Origin: Paramicrosporidium saccamoebae
Taxonomy: Eukaryota > Rozellomycota
Length of the DNA stretch: 64,000 nucleotides
Assembly: GCA_002794465.1 (NCBI GenBank)
Contig: MTSL01000117.1
Span: 3,135 to 67,134, forward strand
Direction: 5' to 3'
The position numbers and the translations under genes are program-made. This document shows, piece by piece, positions 30,255 to 39,560 of the stretch; the first letter of the stretch is position 1, and each line of letters starts with the position of its first letter. The notes beneath the pieces were generated by a model. That model saw nothing but the letters and a program-made list of their open reading frames with translations. It was not told where the DNA came from and did no database searches.

Positions 30255-30325
30255 CCAATAGGATGGGGACCGTAATTAATACTTTATAAACCAGTGCTTT
30301 GCTTGGGTAGATAGCTAATTCTCAG

Positions 30326-30689
30326 ATGCCCGAAGTAACTGTAAATGTAATGGGCTACAGCATGCTATAATTGATAGGCTGCATTCAATGGTGCTGCCGA
30401 GCGTGCAAACAGCTTCACTAAGAAGCCAACTGACAATGAGCTATTGGAACTCTACGGACTCTACAAGCAAGGAACAACTGGAGATGTTAACACTGGTATG
30501 TTCTGCATCTAGCTGCTGAATTATAGAGCGTCCCGGAATGTTTGACTTTAAGGGTCGTGCCAAATGGGATGCCTGGAGCAAGAACAAAGGTAAGCCATTC
30601 ATGGCGAACTAACTTAAGGAATGAGTAACACGGAAGCACAAGAAAAGTATGTATCCCTCGTTGAGAAGCTCGCTACCAGTTATGCCTAA
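30326..30689 (+). CDS. Acyl-CoA-binding protein
   Basis: Four exons: 30326-30340, 30378-30495, 30527-30589 and 30619-30689, with introns of 37, 31 and 29 nt; 88 residues, the standard ACBP length. Motifs: [20 protein letters not shown] and the [19 protein letters not shown] signature, followed by [13 protein letters not shown]. It carries medium- and long-chain acyl-CoA in the cytosol. All ligand-contact positions expected (Tyr, Lys in YKQ, Lys in KWDAW) are present. AATAAA is at 30702. Confidence 0.97.
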
Positions 30690-30701
30690 CTTTTCAGGCT
30701 A

Positions 30702-30707
30702 AATAAA
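30702..30707 (+). terminator. Probable poly(A) signal of ACBP
   Basis: AATAAA 13 bases after the ACBP stop and 14 bases before the ATG of the next gene, showing how short the intergenic space is. Confidence 0.5.
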
Positions 30708-30720
30708 ACTTGCCAATTGT

Positions 30721-31047
30721 ATGTGTCGGGGCAGCATGAAAAAGGCATTGGCGGGGACTGCTGGCAAATTCCTCAAAGTCAAGCTATTTCGTGGCTTCAT
30801 CGGCCTCCCCAAGTCGGTGCAAGAGCATGCACATTGCATCGGTTTGACAAAACGGTTTCAAACCGTCTACTTGCAGCCTGAGCCTCACATAGTCGGAAAT
30901 TTGCTAAAGATTAAAGAACTGGTCAAAGTGGAGCTAGTCAATTCCGTGCCACCTCGGCGTATCGGACCGCTCTATCCAAAGGGCTACCACGTCACCAGTA
31001 CCTATCTCCCCACTGGCAGCCTATACCGCTACCGCCCCATCTCATAA
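30721..31047 (+). CDS. Mitochondrial ribosomal protein uL30m
   Basis: 108 residues. FLKVKLFRGFIGLPKSVQEH and CIGLTKRFQTVYLQPEPHIV are the bacterial L30 core (LRSxIGxPxxQrxTlxGLGLrk type), and IKELVKVELV completes it. As a mitochondrial large-subunit protein it implies a translating mitochondrion. The start may be the ATG at 30721 or the next Met (MKKALAG). The C-terminal 35 residues (PPRRIGPLYPKGYH) are an extension. The stop TAA overlaps an AATAAA (31046-31051). It lies between ACBP and a coiled-coil gene with 31- and 30-bp gaps. Confidence 0.85.
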   Translation: MCRGSMKKALAGTAGKFLKVKLFRGFIGLPKSVQEHAHCIGLTKRFQTVYLQPEPHIVGNLLKIKELVKVELVNSVPPRRIGPLYPKGYHVTSTYLPTGSLYRYRPIS

Positions 31048-31077
31048 TAAAGTCGCTGCTAAATTTGGAATTAGCTC

Positions 31078-31540
31078 ATGCCCCGCACGTTCCGCCTAGA
31101 GCGGGACGACCCCTTTGGAAAAACGCAAATGACAAACCAGGAGCTAGTACAAAACAACCAGAAATTGCAGGGACGCGTGCAGAAACTGACTGCAGCATAC
31201 CAGCAGGTGGAGCAACAGAATGTGATACTGAGGGACCGATGCTTGAGATTGCAGAATCGGGTGGATGAACTTAAGGAGTATCTGGCTGCCATCAAGGTTA
31301 TATTTCATCAGAACTAATGCATAGAATGACGTGGGGCAGCGTGTGCCACCGATTAGACTGATTGCCGGGCATTTATTTGAGGTGGCGACGTTTCTGGAGA
31401 CACTGGATAAAAGTATTGATATGGGCACTGGTGCATCGATGAGTACAGGACAGAAGGGATGGACCTTTGCTGTGGAGAGATTATCAGAATCAAAAAGAAC
31501 CAGTCTGGAAGTGATATCAGAGGTTGCTGAAGGTGTTTAA
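31078..31540 (+). CDS. Small coiled-coil protein, unrecognised
   Basis: Exons 31078-31296 and 31325-31540, with a 28-nt intron (CTAATG branch motif); 144 residues. Residues 18-75 form a strong coiled coil (NQELVQNNQKLQGRVQKLTA through VDELKEYLAAIK). The C-terminal half is mixed (RLIAGHLFEVATFLETLDKS). It could be a subunit of a larger assembly such as a kinetochore or trafficking complex, but I cannot name it. Confidence 0.7.
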
Positions 31541-31656
31541 CATGAGTACCATAACATTGTAGTTCCTGAAACTGATCTGTCCAAAGTTAAGAAATAATCT
31601 AGTAAATAGCAAAGACGCCGACGCATAAGTGTATAATATATTGACCAGGCTTGAGA

Positions 31657-32227
31657 ATGTCTCACAAGTATCTTTCCTTCACGGCGGTCCGCTATGAGTC
31701 TGGTGATGTTTTCGGATTTCTCCTCGCCTGGTGCAGCCTGATCCCCCATGTCGTCATTGTCGCTCAGGTCACCGCATTCCTCCTTGCTGAAAGCCATCGT
31801 CGCCGGCTCCAGGCTGGCACACTATTAGCGGGACAAGTTCTCAACGAAACTGTCAATAGTGCGCTAAAAAAGATTATTAGACAGCCGAGGCCGTTGGGTA
31901 CGAACCGAGATGACTTTGGAATGCCATCTAGCCATGCCCAGTTCATGGGATTTCTGTTGGTTGCCGCCATGATCATGCTCCCGAGGGTACACCCAAGTGT
32001 AGGGCAAAGACTGACAATATGGATCGTGCGGTTAGGCGTAATGGCATCTACACTTTTTGCCGCCTTTTCCAGGTATCCTTCTCGGCATCATTCAGAATCT
32101 TAGGATTTATCTTGGGTACCATGATGAGAAACAGGTCCTTGCGGGACTCTTTGTTGGATTGCTCATGGGAGCGGTTTGGAGACGCCTGTACAAATTAACT
32201 ACGAGAGTTCCGATAAAGGTGGAATAG
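31657..32227 (+). CDS. Dolichyldiphosphatase (PAP2 superfamily)
   Basis: Exons 31657-32072 and 32104-32227, with a 31-nt intron; 179 residues. The PAP2 phosphatase signature is complete after splicing: KKIIRQPRP, MPSSHAQFMGF, and SRIYLGYHDEKQVLAG containing the third-motif Arg and His. The N-terminal TYVRYESGD-like start (FTAVRYESGDVFGF) matches DOLPP1/Cax4. It recycles dolichyl pyrophosphate on the lumenal ER face for N-glycosylation. Four to five TM segments are predicted. It is shorter than animal DOLPP1 (about 238 residues), mainly at the C-terminus. Confidence 0.9.
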
Positions 32228-32260
32228 TATTGTGTGCCAGTAACTGTGACATGAGCCAAG

Positions 32261-32266
32261 AATAAA
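32261..32266 (+). terminator. Probable poly(A) signal of dolichyldiphosphatase
   Basis: AATAAA 33 bases after the stop codon. Confidence 0.5.
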
Positions 32267-32421
32267 GCTGTGAATGGGTGTATCCATGGCCTATAACAAG
32301 ACTAATGGGTCAAGGCCTCTTGGGTATTATTACAAGCCTCGTAAACACCCTACACACCCACTCCAGACAAAGATCAAGTATCAAATTAAAGATCGGTTAC
32401 TTACATGGCAATATTATAGAT

Positions 32422-33125
32422 TCAGGCCATGATGTACTTGTTCAAGTTTTGAATGTATGCCTTCATATCCGCAGCAGCACGATCTTCGTACGTCTTTTTC
32501 TCCTGGGAACTTAACCTTGTCCATTCAGCCTGTACATCGGGCATTAGATTAATCGCATCTTTCTTCCCCGACAACTTTGATGAAACAAACATGGCACGAC
32601 CAGTAATAAAAGGAGAATCAGGCAATCCTTTGATGAACTGCTTCACATCTTTGGGAATTTCCTTGCGCTCTACCTTGTTATTGTGATACTTTTGGTTATA
32701 GAACAGTGCCAGACGTGCAACTTTTTGGCGAGGAGTCAAGTTTTGTTGATAGGCGGCATAGTCTACTCGGCTCTGCTCGCCAAGCTTGGCTGCACGGTCA
32801 GTGAATTTCTACCGAAATCATGGACACGAAATAGGGCGTACCTGTTTATCCACAGGCGAGAGCGATTGCCACGAGTTGCCCACGCGTCTGGCAATATCAA
32901 ACACTTTAAAATTGGGGACTATTCATCAGGCCAACTGAATTCGATAGGCTTACATTGACGCTTGAGAGGCCCAAACTGCTCCTGAAAGTACAGCGAGTAG
33001 CCATTGCAGCCTCTCTTGGGTCGGTCAAGGTTTTCCCTGATAGCTCTGATAGCTATTCTATTAAAAATACGCCATAAATGTAATACCGGCCCTAGAAAGA
33101 AGGCTAAGCTGCCGTGATGGCACAT
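32422..33125 (-). CDS. TFAM/Abf2-like mitochondrial protein with two HMG boxes
   Basis: Exons complement(32954..33125), (32842..32918) and (32422..32808), with introns of 35 and 33 nt; 211 residues. HMG box 1 begins NGYSLYFQEQFG and continues through IARRVGNSWQSLSPVDKQKF. HMG box 2 is SPFITGRAMFVSSKLSG through AEWTRLSSQEKKTYEDRAAA. The N-terminus before box 1 is hydrophobic then Arg-rich (RIFNRIAIRAIREN), like a mitochondrial presequence. Two tandem boxes plus presequence is the TFAM/Abf2 layout, packaging mtDNA. The start at 33125 is the only in-frame ATG before a stop, but an undetected 5' exon is possible. It is divergent from NAA50. Confidence 0.8.
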
Positions 33126-33300
33126 GGAACACTGAAGAGAACATTGTCCCAATAGAAAATCTGCCCAGCATCAGAGTTCCGTATTAATTTACGTCAAAAA
33201 GATTAAGTTTTCCCGCGAACAGGATCTACCAATAGAAAGGCTGCCCTTTTCCGTGGCTCAGCCGGGCTGGATTCTTCAGTGGCAACATTGGCAGGACCAG

Positions 33301-33954
33301 ATGGCGGCCCTTGAGGGGGATTTGCAACTTTCTGAATCGGCGATTTCTTGGGACTATTCGGGTGACATTATGTCCCCCGACATTCTAACGACAGAATTAT
33401 TACGCAACGTCCCGTCCCTAATGGCTTCCAGTCTGCAATACGAGACGGTGACGCACAAGAATATTGGGCACTTGAAAAGCTTGAACAGCGTCCTATTTCC
33501 AATGACTTATCAAGACAAGTACTATAAGGAAGTTTTGGCGCAAGACTCGCTCGTCAGACTTTGTACCCCATAGCTACCAAAGCTCATGTTTAGTGTACTG
33601 GCAGAAGCGACTGGTGGCAACGTTTTCGTGCAGATTGCAGGTATTTTATGTGAACCAGACGCCCTCCATGGAGTGCTACATAATGACTTTTGGGGTTCTT
33701 GCGCCATACCGAAGGCTGAAGCTGGGTAGCACTCATTATCTGGCATAACTTTAGGATCCTTGATGCTCCAGTCAATAATTGCATTCTACCAAAGACGGGC
33801 CGAGGTTACTCGGCTTGTGCTCCATGTCCACACTGTGAATGAGACGGCCATCAACTTTTACACTCGATTTGGCTTTGTGATTGCCGAGACTCTTCCCAAT
33901 TACTACAGAAGGCTCGTTCCCACCTCTGCTCACCGGCTATGCTTAACACTATAA
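33301..33954 (+). CDS. NAA50-type N-alpha-acetyltransferase
   Basis: Exons 33301-33562, 33594-33725 and 33755-33954, with introns of 31 and 29 nt; 197 residues. GNAT fold matching NAA50: LNSVLFPMTYQDKYYKEVL, YIMTFGVLAPYRRLKLGSLM, LVLHVHTVNETAINFYTRFG and the end YYRRLVPTSAH. NAA50 acetylates Met-starting N-termini co-translationally, often with NatA, and supports sister-chromatid cohesion in animals. The acetyl-CoA P-loop is RRLKLGS here rather than the usual RRxGxG: the first Gly is Lys, next to the second intron, so activity may be reduced. The N-terminus is about 45 residues longer than animal NAA50. Confidence 0.88.
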
Positions 33955-34000
33955 ATGTACAGTTTGTCTAATAGGAAATCTTTTTATAAGGACATCAAGG

Positions 34001-34772
34001 CTAGCTCTCTGACGAAAAGTAACCCATGAAGACCTGCTCCGGACGGCGTTTATAAGAATCTATATACGGTCGCATATCATACAGAGGCGGTGCTGCGTGT
34101 ACCTCGTCCTCATGCTTGGAGGTGCTAATCCAAGGAACTTGATTGTCCGCAGGAACTATTTGATAAGGCAGCAGGTTCTTTGGTTGGAAGAGCATGGCCA
34201 TCCATTTCTGAAATGCAAGCTGGTCAACGCACAACTGGTGCTGGATTGTGTTCAAAAAAAAGATTTCCCCTCGATTTATCTCAACTGTGGAGATGCCCGC
34301 GTAGGCGGACCACATTTGATTGGAGGAGTGGCGATCGTGCAAGAACTTGTTGGACAGCACCAAAGAGGAAACAAAGACTACGACGAGTGTGTTGCTGGAG
34401 ACTGGAGAAATCATGGTGCAGGGCGGACGACGCGAGAACATGTGCCGGAAACGCAACAGGTAGAGCAGGGCAGTGAGGAGGACAGAGTAGGACACCTTGG
34501 AGTGGCGGAAGACGGAGGAAACGTAATTGACCAGATTGCACTCGCTCCATGGAACCGCAACCATCCCCGACTTTGCCAAATCTTGCTGAATGTTCTTTAG
34601 CATGGAAACGGTGACATCTACGTGTCAATAACCATCCACTGGTCTTACCGATTAAATAGCGCGCATAGTCGGGTGGGTAAACTAGTGCATTTTCGTGCGC
34701 TGCCTTGGAGTCCCGCAGTCCGCGGATCATGACTGCAGAGCGGCCAAACGATCCACCTTCCGAAATTGTCAT
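34001..34772 (-). CDS. PHO80/PCL-like cyclin
   Basis: Exons complement(34649..34772) and (34001..34617), with a 31-nt intron; 246 residues. The cyclin box has the PHO80-family layout: VSYSVLLTALLYLLRF, then VVFVSSLVLSNKFLHDRHSS, NQMWSAYAGISTVEINRGEI and FFLNTIQHQLCVD. PHO80/PCL cyclins partner the Pho85/CDK5-type kinase in phosphate sensing, polarity and glycogen control. The first 55 residues have no clear domain. The ATG at 34772 is the first after splicing; an 11-bp inverted repeat lies just upstream (34799-34855 region). Confidence 0.82.
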
Positions 34773-35185
34773 GTTTGTCAAGTCAACCCTCCAAAGATGG
34801 TCTGTTGTTGTAGAGTCTCAAAGAATCTCCTTTCCCGCCCCAAACAACAGACCGACGGTATGGGTCGGAGGAGTCAAAGCGTTGTTATGCTTGCAAGCAA
34901 CTCTATGCCCAAATATGGTCAAGGAGGGGGAGTCGGGATGCGGAAGACTGCCCCTGACGGCTGATAACTTGGCTTGATTAGGAATCTGTCTTTAATAGAC
35001 TCCAAGCTTGGAGGCCAGCCAATAAAAGTTGTTATTGTGCCCAGACGGCACTTTGCATGGGTGGATGTGATTGGTCGAATTTGGACAAACAACTCATTGA
35101 ATATTTGAAGGCAGATTGGGCATTTATCGGCTATTGATCTCCTGATGTAATGAATAAAAGTATCTTCGGGTAGAGAGATGAGGCC
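34773..35185. promoter_or_regulatory. Divergent promoter with CCAAT boxes
   Basis: 413 bp between the starts of the PHO80-like cyclin (minus) and the homeodomain gene (plus). It has CCAAT at 35019-35023 and the reverse form ATTGG at 35070-35074. GGTCTGTTGTT is repeated inverted as AACAACAGACC about 35 nt away. A 68-codon plus-strand frame from about 34769 (FVKSTLQRWSVVVESQ) exists but has no family match, so I do not call it. Confidence 0.4.
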
Positions 35186-35650
35186 ATGGACATTGAGCTA
35201 CTGCTAGCTCATCCCAAACAAAACGGGAGCGGGAGCGGGAGGAAAAGCCGACACCAGCCGATGGTCATCCACCACTTCCAGGTCTTAAAGACGGTGGGAA
35301 GGTATGGATCTGGCGCCCATCCAAAACTTGACCTGCTTGCCGACTTGGTTTCCAAAAAACCGCCTAGTGAATCCTCGGACGACTCGGCGGAGACTATTAG
35401 TATTGCAAGTTGCCAGACCCATGACGAATCTGACAATGAAGACGGCAAGGTGAAACCCAAGAGAAAACGTGCCAATGCTCGCCAGCTTTCAATTTTGAAG
35501 CAAACCTTTCAGCAAACACCATTTCCGACATCGGAAATACGCAAGAAACTTGCCAAGGAGCTTGGAATGACCGCCCGATCCGTCCAGATATGGTTTCAGA
35601 ACCAGCGCCAAATGGCACGAAACCTACTCCCTCATGCGGAAGATAGTTAG
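35186..35650 (+). CDS. Homeodomain transcription factor
   Basis: 154 residues, single exon. The homeodomain is at about 90-150: KPKRKRANARQLSILKQTFQ at the start and TARSVQIWFQNQRQMARNL for the recognition helix. The core W, F and N are present, but WFQNRR is WFQNQR: the first of the usual Arg pair is Gln, which may change DNA backbone contact. The N-terminal half is acidic/Ser-rich (ESSDDSAETISIASC) and includes a GSGSGR run. It is a typical 60-residue (non-TALE) homeodomain as in fungal regulators such as Phx1/Yox1. Targets unknown. Confidence 0.88.
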   Translation: MDIELLLAHPKQNGSGSGRKSRHQPMVIHHFQVLKTVGRYGSGAHPKLDLLADLVSKKPPSESSDDSAETISIASCQTHDESDNEDGKVKPKRKRANARQLSILKQTFQQTPFPTSEIRKKLAKELGMTARSVQIWFQNQRQMARNLLPHAEDS

Positions 35651-35713
35651 CCGTCATACCACTCTTGCGCCTTGCCATTAATACAAAATCGATTAAATCA
35701 TATCCGTGGCGTC

Positions 35714-36087
35714 ATGCTTCGTTCAGGTGCTCTTGACGGCGAATCCACCATCCTCCACGCTCCACCCAAGGAGCGCGCAGAGCGCGAAAAGGACATTGCC
35801 GAATATGCCCAACAGATAATGTATTCTCGTCGCTACTACGATGAAGAATTTGAATATCGGTAGGCCGGTGATGGGATTTCATGGTTAGGCATGTAATTCT
35901 ACCAAAGCAGCTGGCAAAATATGTGCCAACAGATGTGCTGCTAAGCGAAGCCGAATGGCGGGCGATCGGGGTGCAGCAATCGCCGGGATGGGTGCACTAC
36001 ATGGTGCACAAGCCAGAACCCCATATATTGTTGTTTAGACGGGAGAAAGACTACCAAGTCAAGTATCCCAACGGGACGGCTGAATGA
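35714..36087 (+). CDS. CKS1: CKS1, cyclin-dependent kinase regulatory subunit
   Basis: Exons 35714-35859 and 35889-36087, with a 29-nt intron; 114 residues. Clear CKS fold: [40 protein letters not shown] and [19 protein letters not shown]. The anion-binding and CDK-binding residues (Arg, Trp, [12 protein letters not shown]) are intact. It docks phosphorylated substrates to CDK1 and aids APC/C and SCF substrate selection. An N-terminal extension of about 40 residues precedes the domain. Neighbours include a cyclin and a CDC26-like APC/C subunit. Confidence 0.96.
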
Positions 36088-36303
36088 AGAGTAATAGTAC
36101 ATTTATATAAAGCCATATCTATGAGAGGACATTTGGGTAAAGTAAGAGGATGAATGGTGCGAAGGATTCGGCTAAAGGTCGGATTGATCTGACTAACCGT
36201 GTTGGCGAGCCTATAAAAGAGTCCAGGAATTCGAGGTAATTCTTCTACTACGCGACATATAGGCTAGGAATACAAAGCCTTTACTACAAATCTCACCATA
36301 CTT

Positions 36304-36486
36304 TCATTCGAGCTCCATGTTGTCATCTTCCTCGTGCGTAGCGCTGCCAGTATCTGTGATAGATGCCACACATGACGAGGTTTTTTTCTTCTCATCCCTC
36401 TGTTTCACAAACTCAATGACGGCTTTCCGAATATTCTCCTCTTCCTCTGGCGTGAATTCAATTAGGCTCAGTGGCCGTCGGATCAT
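36304..36486 (-). CDS. CDC26-like APC/C subunit (60 aa)
   Basis: 60 residues, ATG at 36486. The start MIRRPLSLIEFTPEEEENIR resembles the conserved N-terminal motif of CDC26/Hcn1 (M-x-R-R-x-P-T-x-I-x-h, then a charged helix), which inserts into the Apc6 TPR groove. A helix of about 25 charged residues follows and the end is acidic (HEEDDNMELE), as in CDC26. CDC26 stabilises Apc6 in the anaphase-promoting complex. The match is short, so this is a moderate call. Confidence 0.55.
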   Translation of the reverse strand: MIRRPLSLIEFTPEEEENIRKAVIEFVKQRDEKKKTSSCVASITDTGSATHEEDDNMELE

Positions 36487-36770
36487 TTACTATTTATTGT
36501 TAAAAAATCCCCCCATACCCCATGGCACGGCCTTTTGGTAGATAAAATACCCTATCCCGGATATATCCCGGATATGCGGACTAGAGATAAAGGGTTCACT
36601 GTGGAGGGACACGTCTATGAATCAAACCCCCCAATAAAAAGACTTTTGCAAATCTCATAATTTGTCTTTTCCATGCATGCAGCTGCAGGGCTCGGTTCAA
36701 AGCAAAATGCGGTATTGCTGTTATACAAAGACCAACACTGTAGCTTATTGAGGGACTTTATAAAGTTTTC

Positions 36771-38322
36771 ATGGCAATTCCACAGGAGCTGTCTGAGGAT
36801 GACGCTATAAATGTTGCCATCCAATACCGCTCGCTCCTATTAACCTGTTTATCAAATGAGACGGCTGGTAGCGCAGAGTGGCAATTCCTCCAAGCTTTTG
36901 AAACGGCATGGAGTCTATTGTTATTATGTATATTCCGCACAGCAGACGATCCGGTAGAATTTGTGGACGGCTATCTCCGATGGGTCCAATTCCACTTTGC
37001 AGGTAACTGAAGGTTAATGCTGTGTCAGGCTTGTAGATGAGAGTAACTGGGTAAAGTATTTTTCTGATGCCGACTTGTCGCAGGACATTCCGCCAGAGTT
37101 TTGGCTATCCCTAATCCGTTTGGTGGCTAGTCGACATTATGAACAGGCGTGCATTCTGCTACGGCGGTTGCTACTGGATTGTCCCAACGCAGAACAACGG
37201 GAACAAGTTGCGTTGATTCTTAACAGGCTACTCGAAGCCCCTTCTCCTGCAATGATTTTGGAAGATCCAGACTCATTTCAGGACTTTGTTCACGACAATC
37301 GAGAAATTCTGTCAGATTTTGATTGGCATGAAGATCTTGAACACATCGCAGGCCTGTTGCAGGGAAATGTGACTGGAGGCCAGTATGAAAAAGAGACTAG
37401 GCTGGGTGCAGAATTGCTGTATCATGGGATTCCGCTTACCTACGAGGAGATCTCTGCAAGGTCGGCTCAAGTGCTGGGGGAGGGAACTTGCTCTCTGGAT
37501 CGCATCATGTCTAGTCTACTTTGCTTTGATATTTCTCTCTTCCAGGATGCTTTGATGAATGAGATTAGGAATGATCCTTGGGTGCAGTGTTTTGCATTTC
37601 ATGTTGTAGATCTTCTCTACAGATGTGGGCTAGTGCAAAGCGACGTCCGTGACACCATACTGACAAGCTATGCGACTGAGCTCGTCAGATTAGGCCACAG
37701 TACAATAACCCTTTCATACGCTGCAATGTGCCAAGAAATCCCTGCGGATATTGTCTGCAATTCTGTAGCTCAGATGGACCTGCAGACCCTCCCGGCAGTG
37801 CAAGAGTCATTCAGGAATCACCCTCTTGTTGTGAAAGAATGCCAAAGTCGATTACGTGCGGAAGCAAGGCGTATCTTTCAAACGGGAGACTACACAAAAG
37901 CCTTTCAAATTGCATGTAACGCTTCTGATGAGTCTCTCAAGTACAAGATTATGTACACTGTTTTGGAGACATATGCCGCCAGCAAGCATGTGAACATTTT
38001 GGGACGACTGTCAGTTCTTGAAACTGATTGGAACGAATTACGTAGTGCTTTGGAAGGTCTGCATCACGTATCAAAGACACCCTCTGTCAACCCCGAGGGC
38101 GTTTCAAAAGCTCTGATGATTGCATTTCGTCCCCAGATTCCACTTCCGCCAAGTCTGATTCACCGTTTATTAGACATTTGGTGTCGTCTCCCCGACAACT
38201 TTGGTCATGAACTGCTGATGACAGTGGCCGAATATGTTTCTAGACAAATGGATCTTCCACCCGATTTAGAGAGGGAGGTGCGTGTAAAAATTATGAAATT
38301 TTCAGCAATAGCAGCATTATAA
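36771..38322 (+). CDS. NUP85-like nucleoporin (Y-complex)
   Basis: Exons 36771-37002 and 37037-38322, with a 34-nt intron; 505 residues, all alpha-helical. The segment PEFWLSLIRLVASRHYEQAC, with paired helices LLRRLLLDC and AEQREQVALILNRLLEAP, resembles the NUP85/ACE1 stretch in which a W-containing helix precedes the bent helical repeats, and later helices (RRIFQTGDYTKAFQIACNA) fit an alpha-solenoid. NUP85 is a scaffold of the NUP107-160 (Y) complex. The alternative is another ACE1- or TPR-type protein, since similarity is low and positional. Confidence 0.45.
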
Positions 38323-38352
38323 TATATTCTGCAAGTGCATGTGATTCCAGGG

Positions 38353-39156
38353 ATGCCACTAGTTATTGTCACAGGGCTCCCATGTAGTGGTAAAACTACC
38401 CGCGCAAAACAGCTCGCAGAATATCTTGCCACAAGGATACAAGACAAGACGGTCGAGGTGCTCAGCGAGGAGGACTTGGGGGCACACCGGGCCACCGAAT
38501 ACGCCTCTGCAACGGCTGAGAAGAAGGCTCGCGGTTCCTTCATCTCCACCATTGAGCGCCGCGTCACCCGCACCAATATTGTAATTGCCGATGGCCTTAA
38601 CTATATCAAAGGCTACCGGTACCAACTGTACTGCATCGCCCGTGCTGCATCCACTCCCCACTGTGTCCTACACTGTGTGGCAAGGGAGGAGACGTGCCGA
38701 GCAAGGAACACGGTATACCCGGCAGAGATCTTTGAAGAGCTTCTGCTAAGATATGAGGAGCCGAGCAACCAAGCAAGATGGGACAGTCCGCTGTTTACGG
38801 TGGATGAAGAAGATCAAACTGATTGGGATAATCTAGCGGCTGTGCTTGCAGGAACAGTGGCAAGGCCGCCGAGCATGTCTACTGCAGTAAAGACTGAGAA
38901 TAGCGGAGCGTTCCTAGTTTCGCTGGATAGGATTACGCAGGAAGTGGTGGAGCAGATTATGGCCCGAATTAGACAGGTTGGTGTCCCAACCAGCATAAGG
39001 TTTGGAGAGGATTCAATCGCAATCCAAAAGAATTACATGAGCGGTGATTTACAGCGACTTCGACGACAGTTTATCCACATGAACCGGCTGCACCAAGCAG
39101 GAACTGACAACATCCAATCGCTTTTTGTTAATTACCTTTGTCACAACCTGAAATAG
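38353..39156 (+). CDS. KTI12: KTI12, Elongator-associated P-loop ATPase
   Basis: 267 residues. The ATG at 38353 was chosen (MPLVIVTGLPCSGKTTRAKQ); upstream in-frame codons have none. The P-loop GLPCSGKTT is followed by the PSTK-like region VIADGLNYIKGYRYQLYCIA and AREETCRARN, then LLLRYEEPSNQARWDSPLF, all diagnostic of KTI12. The C-terminal half (about 170-267) carries the tRNA/Elongator-binding domain (FVNYLCHNL end). KTI12 helps Elongator modify wobble uridines. It starts 30 bp after the NUP85-like stop, so its promoter must lie within that gene. Confidence 0.93.
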   Translation: MPLVIVTGLPCSGKTTRAKQLAEYLATRIQDKTVEVLSEEDLGAHRATEYASATAEKKARGSFISTIERRVTRTNIVIADGLNYIKGYRYQLYCIARAASTPHCVLHCVAREETCRARNTVYPAEIFEELLLRYEEPSNQARWDSPLFTVDEEDQTDWDNLAAVLAGTVARPPSMSTAVKTENSGAFLVSLDRITQEVVEQIMARIRQVGVPTSIRFGEDSIAIQKNYMSGDLQRLRRQFIHMNRLHQAGTDNIQSLFVNYLCHNLK

Positions 39157-39560
39157 AAATTTTGTGATTGACAGACTTATGAGAGTATAGATAATATCGA
39201 CATGATACTGAGAGAGCATACAATATGACGACCCTTTGACTGTTATTGCTGAGAGAGAGTATAAGATACTTGGGATCCAAATTTCGCAATACCATATCTA
39301 GGGAGCCAAATCTCGAAATACCATATCTAGGGATCCAAATCTCGCAATATTATAGTTAGGGATCCAAATTTCTCAATATTATAGTGAGGGATCCAAATCT
39401 CCCAGTACTGGATTTAGGGATCAAAACTCTGAGATCCTTATCACAAGCCTCAAATAGGATATAATTTGCCAATTCGGGCGCCCAGTGATTTGGTTGGGTG
39501 CGGAGATCGATTTTGCGCCGTCAACTTTAAAAGTCCCTTTTGAGCCGTGCGCCGGGCCAA
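39157..39560. promoter_or_regulatory. 5' region of the secreted-protein gene
   Basis: 404 bp between KTI12 and the gene at 39561. It contains the 29-nt array and a GTGATTTGGTTGGGTGCGG stretch near the start codon. No gene was seen. Confidence 0.4.
39272..39437. repeat. 29-nt tandem array, five full units plus a partial one
   Basis: Regular 29-nt units starting at 39272, 39301, 39330, 39359 and 39388, then a partial from 39417. The unit begins GGGATCCAAATCTCGCAATA and ends with a variable TATA/CTA motif. It lies 120-290 bp upstream of the secreted-protein gene at 39561, probably in its promoter region. Confidence 0.9.

Noticed and set aside
34705-34977. Plus-strand frame upstream of the cyclin
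   Set aside because: It overlaps the cyclin's first exon antisense, has no family match and may be chance.
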